A stretch of DNA of 12,673 nucleotides from an uncultured Eubacteriales bacterium (GTDB taxonomy: Bacteria; Bacillota; Clostridia; Oscillospirales; Acutalibacteraceae). Numbering within the stretch: the stretch's first letter is position 1; the number at the start of each line of letters is the position of its first letter. The stretch lies in NCBI GenBank assembly GCA_900316925.1, contig ONEU01000187.1, forward strand, positions 1 to 12,673, given 5' to 3'. Below are positions 8,013-12,673 of this stretch, piece by piece. The notes under the pieces are model-generated. The model worked only from the letters and a program-made list of their open reading frames with translations, did no database searches and was not told where the DNA came from. Both the position numbers and the translations under genes were made by a program.

Positions 8013-8900
8013 CTATCCCATGTGATTGCACCCCAGGATGCACACCGGCAGTTCACAGATCGGATCGCCGATCAGATAGTCTGTTTCCTGCGTGTTAAAA
8101 TACACATAGACCGGACCAAGGACGGCCTCTGCGATCTCGCCCATCGTCAGCCCGAGATAGGGTACCGACAATTCCCGGAAGCGTTTTCCATATCGTTTCA
8201 GAAATGCCTGCAACGGCCTCGTCATATCATGGATCCAGAAGAGCGACCATTGATCCTGCACCTCCGGCAGCAAAATCCTTTGCAGATACTCCTCCGAAAA
8301 AACCAGCAGATCCGTTGTCTCCTCTTCGTCGCTCAGATTGGTACCAAACCACTTGTCACTCATAAACTTCAGGATCAATAGCCCGGCCATTTTTGTGGCA
8401 GTATCCTCCGATAGCCGGCTTTTTTGGATTTCCTTTAGATAGTTTTCTATCTCCTCGGTTTTTCGCCCGCCGGACAGATAGTGATCCAATCCGTGCAGGC
8501 AGATCTCCAGAAGATCATTCCAGTACCATTCGATGATTTCCCAAAGGAAAAACGGCAGGCATTGTCGCAGGGGGATCAGCTCCTGAAAAATCTTACCCAA
8601 AAAATAAGTGTAATACTTCATGTATTCCTGATGGATCTCACTTGGCGTCAGTGTGTTTTCCTCGTGCAGACGGAACGTCCTTGCTCTGAGGTGTTCCAAT
8701 TCCTCCGGACTGAGATTTCCCTGGTCGATCCGGATCCAATACTCGGCGTTACATCCCTCAAACTTTATTTCCCGGGGATGGTTGAGGGCGTAGTCCCGTC
8801 CCTTTTCCAGGAGCTCTTTCCTGACCTTCTCAAAATCACACTCTTTGAGGATGTAACTGGAACTCGAGCTGTTTGTCACAAAATCAGTTCTGAACTTCAT
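8013..8900 (-). CDS. VTNSSSSS-motif protein A (unknown function)
   Basis: This is a 295-residue protein of unrecognised function. The start at 8900 is supported by AGAGGTGGGG just upstream and by the match of its first residues to the paralogue; the frame is open to 8972, but that extension lies within the radical SAM gene. It opens with MKFRTDFVTNSSSSSYILKE and closes with LPVCILGCNHMG (Cys287, Cys291). The five-serine run follows VTN at residues 8-10. The middle is divergent from protein B, charged and aromatic-rich (for example WEIIEWYWND), while LGLTMGEIAEAVLGPVYVYF and ETDYLIGD are again shared. There is no signal peptide or transmembrane segment. Its first 17 nt overlap the end of the radical SAM gene, which suggests translational coupling with it. 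The two paralogues look like an old tandem duplication, since the ends are conserved and the centres have drifted. Confidence 0.88.
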   Translation of the reverse strand: MKFRTDFVTNSSSSSYILKECDFEKVRKELLEKGRDYALNHPREIKFEGCNAEYWIRIDQGNLSPEELEHLRARTFRLHEENTLTPSEIHQEYMKYYTYFLGKIFQELIPLRQCLPFFLWEIIEWYWNDLLEICLHGLDHYLSGGRKTEEIENYLKEIQKSRLSEDTATKMAGLLILKFMSDKWFGTNLSDEEETTDLLVFSEEYLQRILLPEVQDQWSLFWIHDMTRPLQAFLKRYGKRFRELSVPYLGLTMGEIAEAVLGPVYVYFNTQETDYLIGDPICELPVCILGCNHMG

Positions 8901-9981
8901 GTTCCCCACCTCTTTTCTTGCTGCATAAAACGATCTCCGGAATGATCGGACAGCCACCCATGCAATACTCACGGTACCCGCACCCGGGACAGGCCTCCCG
9001 GAGTCTCTTTCTCACGGCTTCAAATATCGGTGAATCCCATGCTTCCTGAATAGAATACCTGGTCAGGTCAACGGCGGAGCCCTCCTTCTCCCAACAGAAG
9101 CTGCAGGGCATCATCTTCAGATCGTGGGAAATATACGCAGACCATCTTGCCGCTTCACAGGCATCCAGGCTCTCGTACACGGTATGCGGCAGACCCATCA
9201 GCGCAGGCACCGTGCAGGAATCAAAGCCGACCTTAAACGGAAACTGTCCGTTGTCCACCAGCTCCAGAAACTCCTGCAGCTCATCGTTGTCGCGTGTCAG
9301 CACTCTTCTTTTGGTACCAAATCCGACGGGTTTATGGAGCAAAAAGATCACCGCATTGATTCCTTCCGGGAATCCTTTCTCATCCTGGTTCCACTGACCC
9401 TTCAGACGCAGTAGGGCTTCGTGGAGAGAAAACTGTGACAGCACAAAATGAATATTGGTTTTGACGCCCTGTTGCCGGAGCATGAATATCGTTCGCCAGG
9501 TGTAGGTACCACGGTACCAGCTGACCGCTACCGCCCCGCAGTATTCCCGGCACAATGCCGCCTTCTCTTCCGTCATGCCATAGCCTGAAGTGGTAAAATT
9601 CGGCACAATGCCGTTTTCACGGCAATATTGCAGTATCTCCCCAAAATGCTCATGCTGGTCGGGGTCTCCGCAGCCGCCCAGCGCCACCTGATAGGTCTTT
9701 CCCTTGCACTGATCGATCAGGTTCCGGAAATCTGTCAGGCTCATATTCGGGTCGTCACGCAACGCCCCGTTCTGATAGCACTCCACCCCTGCCCGCAGAC
9801 ACAGACAGCTCTTCCCGTGCTCGCAGTGCCCCATGATGCCGATATCCAACAGCTCCGGAAAGTCCGCCATGAAGGGATCCTTCATGGTCAGGAACCCGTT
9901 TTCTTTCTTGCCAATACGGCAGTATTGCCCGGTGTCCTCATCGAAACATGAAACATACTTCTTCTGATTGTGTATCCGCAT
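8884..9981 (-). CDS. Radical SAM/SPASM-type protein with atypical N-terminal cysteine spacing
   Basis: This 365-residue protein is a radical SAM enzyme by overall pattern; its substrate is unknown. The N-terminal Fe-S region reads GHCEHGKSCLCLRAGVECYQ with Cys53, 59, 61 and 68. No CX3CX2C is present, but CX7CX6C (53, 61, 68) ending in the typical CY could bind the cluster. ALGGCGDPDQHEHF (100-113) fits the SAM-binding GGGEP-like strand, and PNFTTSGYG and GVKTNIHFVLS fit later barrel strands. The C-terminal half carries auxiliary-cluster cysteines: FDSC (256), Cys275, MPCSFC (293, 296), CPGCGYREYCMGGC (331, 334, 340, 344; exactly CX2CX5CX3C) and Cys353, a SPASM-type arrangement. SPASM enzymes commonly modify peptides or proteins. 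The ATG at 9981 has AGGAG 8 nt upstream. The gene is first in the minus-strand cassette and overlaps protein A by 17 nt, making the VTNSSSSS proteins candidate targets. Confidence 0.9.
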   Translation of the reverse strand: MRIHNQKKYVSCFDEDTGQYCRIGKKENGFLTMKDPFMADFPELLDIGIMGHCEHGKSCLCLRAGVECYQNGALRDDPNMSLTDFRNLIDQCKGKTYQVALGGCGDPDQHEHFGEILQYCRENGIVPNFTTSGYGMTEEKAALCREYCGAVAVSWYRGTYTWRTIFMLRQQGVKTNIHFVLSQFSLHEALLRLKGQWNQDEKGFPEGINAVIFLLHKPVGFGTKRRVLTRDNDELQEFLELVDNGQFPFKVGFDSCTVPALMGLPHTVYESLDACEAARWSAYISHDLKMMPCSFCWEKEGSAVDLTRYSIQEAWDSPIFEAVRKRLREACPGCGYREYCMGGCPIIPEIVLCSKKRGGEHEVQN

Positions 9982-10033
9982 AGATACATCTCCTCTCTGT
10001 CGGGAACGAAAATCGTTCTCCGCTGTTGAGGCA

Positions 10034-10042
10034 ATAATACCA
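10034..10042 (-). promoter_or_regulatory. Possible extended -10 promoter for the radical SAM cassette
   Basis: On the minus strand TGGTATTAT forms an extended -10 element (TGn plus TATTAT), about 53 bp upstream of the ATG at 9981. No convincing -35 box sits at the right distance, which is tolerated when TGn is present. The element is short and unverified. Confidence 0.4.
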
Positions 10043-10061
10043 TCATCATGTTCAGATAATT

Positions 10062-10073
10062 CTGAAATTTCAG
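10062..10073. promoter_or_regulatory. Perfect 12-bp palindrome in the divergent intergenic region
   Basis: CTGAAATTTCAG is its own reverse complement, and the two bases beyond the next position on each side also match (TT/AA). It lies just upstream of both the possible minus-strand -10 element and the plus-strand promoter. A dimeric regulator could bind here; the adjacent response regulator is one candidate, but OmpR-type proteins usually prefer direct repeats. Confidence 0.35.
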
Positions 10074-10111
10074 GAATCAGTCAGTTTTCTCTGATATAAT
10101 CACTAAGGATA

Positions 10112-10140
10112 TTGCTATTTTGATTCAATTTTTGTATAAT
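10112..10140 (+). promoter_or_regulatory. Promoter for the two-component system
   Basis: TTGCTA (10112-10117) and a perfect TATAAT (10135-10140) are separated by 17 bp, placing the transcription start near 10147 and leaving a leader of about 37 nt before the response regulator. A second possible element, TGATATAAT at 10092-10100 (extended -10), lies upstream. Confidence 0.7.
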
Positions 10141-10183
10141 ATGAGGCAGAGAAACCGAACCGATGAAAACGAGGAGGCTGCCT

Positions 10184-10858
10184 ATGTATCGGGTATTACT
10201 GGTTGAGGATGACCGGAACATTCAGGAACTGGTTGTCAACTACTTTACCAAAAAAGAGAAGGATGTTTTTCGGGTGGAAGTGGCGCCCGACGGGCAAACC
10301 GGGCTTGAAATGGCCTATGAGACGCACTATGATCTGCTGCTGCTGGACGTCATGCTCCCGGAGGTGGACGGCTTTGAGATCTGCCGGGAAGTACGGAAAA
10401 CCAGCGAGGTCCCCATCATGTTCATCACCGCAAGAGCGGATGAATCGGATATCCTCAACGGCTATGCGCTGGGATGTGACGATTATGTTGTCAAGCCCTT
10501 TCCGCTGCCTGTGCTGTACCAGAAAGCCAACGCTCTCATTAAACGTGCGAAAGGACTGGTGCGTTCAAAGGTATTCAGCAGCGGCAGTCTGTCCCTGAAT
10601 CCCAATAACGGAAAAGTAATCAGCAATGAGGAAGAGATCAATCTCACCGCAAGAGAGTACGGCATCCTGAAAGTGCTGATCGAGAATAAAGGGCGTGTCA
10701 TCAGCCGTGAGCAGCTCATGGATATGGTATGGGGGTATGATTACGATACGGATGAACGCGTTCTGGACACCCACATGAAGAACCTGCGTAAGGCCCTGGG
10801 TCAGAACGGGAAACTGATCAAGACCGTCATCCGGCGCGGCTATAAAATAGAGGGCTGA
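10184..10858 (+). CDS. OmpR/PhoB-family response regulator
   Basis: This is a 224-residue cytoplasmic transcription factor activated by phosphorylation. The N-terminal receiver domain (about 1-118) has the acidic pair Asp9/Asp10 in LLVEDD, the phosphoacceptor Asp55 in LLLLDVMLP, the switch Thr in FITARAD and the Lys in DDYVVKPF. The C-terminal winged-helix DNA-binding domain (about 130-223) includes INLTAREYGILKVL, VISREQLMDMVWG, DTHMKNLRKAL and VIRRGYKIEG. I chose the ATG at 10184, 6 nt after GAGGAGG; the ATG at 10163 would add seven residues before the conserved strand and lacks a good ribosome site. The kinase gene follows after 3 nt, so the two are one operon. Targets are unknown; autoregulation and control of the divergent radical SAM genes are plausible. 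Confidence 0.95.
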   Translation: MYRVLLVEDDRNIQELVVNYFTKKEKDVFRVEVAPDGQTGLEMAYETHYDLLLLDVMLPEVDGFEICREVRKTSEVPIMFITARADESDILNGYALGCDDYVVKPFPLPVLYQKANALIKRAKGLVRSKVFSSGSLSLNPNNGKVISNEEEINLTAREYGILKVLIENKGRVISREQLMDMVWGYDYDTDERVLDTHMKNLRKALGQNGKLIKTVIRRGYKIEG

Positions 10859-10861
10859 CAG

Positions 10862-12544
10862 ATGGAACAAAAGCTGAAACGACAACGTAACCGATTGTTC
10901 CGGCGGATCACATGGATCCTGCTGGCGGTATGGATCGTGGTATCCGTCATTTACAGTACGATCATGCTGTCCGGAGAGAATCTGAACCTCCAGAACCAGG
11001 AGCTGGCCACCCTGTCGGCGGCAAAGCAGCGGCTGACGGCCGGCATGAGACAGGATAATATGATCCGTGCCTTCCTGCTGGAGACCTCCTCTCTCTCTCC
11101 GGAGGGAAGTGTCGATATGAATGAAACGATGCGTCAGCTGCTGATCACCGACCTGAGCACCGATGCCGAGGTGCTCAATACCGCCGGAAAAATCAACGTG
11201 GTATTCGGGTTCAAGGTGGGCGAGGAATCCCTGACAGAGATCGGCGGCGTGCTGGATTATCAGTCGCTGAGGGATTCCATGACGGACGCGCAGTATGAAG
11301 CCATTGCTGCCGCCCTGCGGACGAGTCTGCCCGACGGGAAACACTATGAGCTGGTCTGCACGGAATTTGCACTCAATACAGTAGAGTTCTACCCGATAGA
11401 GGTAGCCGTTGCTCTGGTGGAGGACGATACGGAATGGTTTGAATCCGACGAGCTCATTGCCGCCTATTCCCTGCATCCTGACATCGGCAGCATGGAAATC
11501 TACCAATGCAACAACGTCTGGCGCAATGTAATCCCAAAGGAATTTTTGCTGGATGGCGTCTGCTGCAAGGATTATCTCAGCAGTCTGACGGATGATCAGC
11601 TTGAACAGTCCCAGGGGACGGTCCCCACCGGCCTGTTGGATTACCTCTTCTACACCACGGACTATGTGTATGCATCAAGCAGCAGTTCCGGTGTACATAC
11701 AACCTACCGCATCCGTTATGCCCGTGAGATTCACCTGTGGAACCTCTGCAAAGGCACCGTTCTTTGGGGGATCACGGCACTTTTCGGCTTTTTCCTGGTA
11801 ATAGCCGTCATCCTCTGTGTCATGGTCTGGCGCATGGTCAAGGTGCAGATTCTGCAGGAACAGAAGCGTGCCGATCTGACCAATGCTCTTGCACATGATA
11901 TCAAAACCCCGCTGTTTATCATCAGCGGCTATGCTTACAGCCTGCAGGAGGATATTGACAGCAGCGAACGTGACGATTATCTCTCCAAGATCATCGAACA
12001 GACGGAAAACATCAATCAGCTTGTGCACCGGATGCTGAATCTCAGCAAGCTCGATTCCTACAAGATGACCCTCAACCGTACCGAGCTTGATCTCTATGAG
12101 CTGACAGCAGAGACGCTCCGCCGTTATCCGCACCTTCCCGACGGGAAATCCTTCGTCCTGCATCACAGCGGCAGTCATCTGATTCTGGCAGACCAGGAGC
12201 TGCTCTCCACCGTCCTGCAAAATCTGATTGAGAACGCCGTGAAATACTCCCTGCCGGATAGTGAGATCCGGATTGATGTGACGGAACAGACGCTGCGGAT
12301 CACCAACAAAAGCGAGCATCTCACCAAAGCAGAACTGAAACAGATCTGGCAGCCGTATATCCGCAAGGACAAAAGCCGTCACCAGAAAGGCAACGGCTTA
12401 GGGCTCTCCATCGTCAAGTCCATTCTCGATCTGCACGGCGCAAAATACGAGAGCCGACAGCAGGGGGATGACTTTATCATGCTGCTGCAGTTTGGAGAGA
12501 ACCGCAGGAAATCGTCAGATAACAAGCCCCGTCAGGCGAAATAG
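10862..12544 (+). CDS. Membrane sensor histidine kinase, partner of the upstream regulator
   Basis: This 560-residue sensor kinase autophosphorylates on histidine and passes the phosphate to the preceding regulator. A first membrane segment spans about residues 16-36 after a basic start, and a second about 299-322. The roughly 260-residue region between them should lie outside the membrane and has no sensor domain I recognise. The dimerisation/phosphoacceptor motif is LAHDIKTPL with His345. The catalytic domain shows the N box LQNLIENAVKYS (about 450-461) and the G2 box GNGLGLSIV (about 509-517). The usual DxGxG (G1) box is not present; the corresponding strand reads RITNKSEHL, a variant also met in other Firmicutes kinases. 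No HAMP domain is evident, with only a short linker after the second membrane segment. The signal is unknown. The gene ends 46 bp before the 3' end of a group II intron. Confidence 0.94.
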   Translation: MEQKLKRQRNRLFRRITWILLAVWIVVSVIYSTIMLSGENLNLQNQELATLSAAKQRLTAGMRQDNMIRAFLLETSSLSPEGSVDMNETMRQLLITDLSTDAEVLNTAGKINVVFGFKVGEESLTEIGGVLDYQSLRDSMTDAQYEAIAAALRTSLPDGKHYELVCTEFALNTVEFYPIEVAVALVEDDTEWFESDELIAAYSLHPDIGSMEIYQCNNVWRNVIPKEFLLDGVCCKDYLSSLTDDQLEQSQGTVPTGLLDYLFYTTDYVYASSSSSGVHTTYRIRYAREIHLWNLCKGTVLWGITALFGFFLVIAVILCVMVWRMVKVQILQEQKRADLTNALAHDIKTPLFIISGYAYSLQEDIDSSERDDYLSKIIEQTENINQLVHRMLNLSKLDSYKMTLNRTELDLYELTAETLRRYPHLPDGKSFVLHHSGSHLILADQELLSTVLQNLIENAVKYSLPDSEIRIDVTEQTLRITNKSEHLTKAELKQIWQPYIRKDKSRHQKGNGLGLSIVKSILDLHGAKYESRQQGDDFIMLLQFGENRRKSSDNKPRQAK

Positions 12545-12590
12545 CCGGATATGTGAGAGGCAAGCATTTCGCGCACAAATCAATCCCACA

Positions 12591-12673
12591 ATAGGGTAGA
12601 CTGAGGGACACTTTGTCCCTCAACCTCCCATTGCACCGTACGTACGGGTCTCGTATACGGCGCTACATGAATA
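12591..12673 (-). mobile_element. Group II intron 3' end (domains V and VI), body continuing past right edge
   Basis: Read on the minus strand, 12663-12633 forms a domain V-like hairpin. GCGCCGTAT pairs with GTACGGTGC through 9 bp including G-U pairs, with a 2-nt AC bulge and a short upper stem ACG/CGT. Bases 2-4 are CGC, the triad position. It is followed by domain VI (12632-12591), a continuous helix of about 16 bp interrupted by one bulged A (12597). GGGAGG pairs with TCT and CCC around the bulge, and TGAGGGACA pairs with TGTCCCTCA in the inner stem. The bulged A lies 7 nt from the predicted end ...CCCTAT, the normal branch-point geometry, so the 3' splice boundary is placed at 12591/12590. 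The reverse transcriptase gene, if present, lies outside the window. Domain V here is 31 nt, slightly shorter than the usual 34. Confidence 0.82.

Noticed and set aside
7988..8056. N-terminal extension of protein B (MNCRCASWG...)
   Set aside because: It overlaps the end of protein A, lacks a ribosome site and is absent from the paralogue, whose start aligns with MKFRTD.
9982..10052. Small minus-strand frame beginning MMMVLLPQQRR as a RiPP-like precursor peptide
   Set aside because: It has no ribosome site, runs out of frame into the radical SAM gene and shows no leader/core pattern.
10565..11506. 313-codon minus-strand frame, and a similar one at 11675-12382
   Set aside because: Both are shadows of the response regulator and kinase genes, with no plausible start signals or domains.
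1..12673. CRISPR array, tRNA or rRNA gene
   Set aside because: I saw no regularly spaced repeats, and no cloverleaf or rRNA-like segment; the only tRNA-related element is the T-box.

Overview
The window looks like the chromosome of a Gram-positive Clostridia-type bacterium (Lachnospiraceae/Oscillospiraceae-like). This rests on strong GGAGG-type ribosome sites, TTGACA/TATAAT promoters, a T-box tRNA-sensing leader in front of the trp genes, and the clostridial flavour of the proteins. It is an inference, not a species assignment.

Region 1 (1-285) has no convincing gene. It holds the possible tail of an open frame running in from the left edge and a small GCAGGCT tandem repeat. Region 2 (286-7092) is a complete tryptophan biosynthesis operon. 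A consensus promoter (286-314) leads into a tryptophan-specific T-box leader (TGG specifier codon, UGGC acceptor-pairing sequence, mutually exclusive antiterminator and terminator). Then come trpE, trpG, trpD, trpC, trpF, trpB and trpA, mostly joined by 1-8 nt overlaps and closed by a strong hairpin. Together they convert chorismate to tryptophan, and uncharged tRNA-Trp should switch the operon on.

Region 3 (7097-9981, minus strand) is a three-gene cassette convergent with trp: a radical SAM/SPASM protein, followed by two paralogous proteins of about 295 residues. The paralogues share an invariant N-terminal block (MKFRTD[FY]VTNSSSSSYI) and an invariant C-terminal tail (LPxCIxGCNHMG). I know no assigned function for this pairing. 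It is the best candidate here for an undescribed system, possibly a radical-SAM maturase with two protein substrates.

Region 4 (9982-10183) is a divergent control region with promoter-like elements in both directions and a perfect 12-bp palindrome. Region 5 (10184-12544, plus strand) is an OmpR-type response regulator and its membrane histidine kinase; proximity raises, but does not show, the possibility that they regulate the cassette. Region 6 (12591-12673) is the 3' end (domains V and VI) of a group II intron on the minus strand, whose body lies beyond the right edge.
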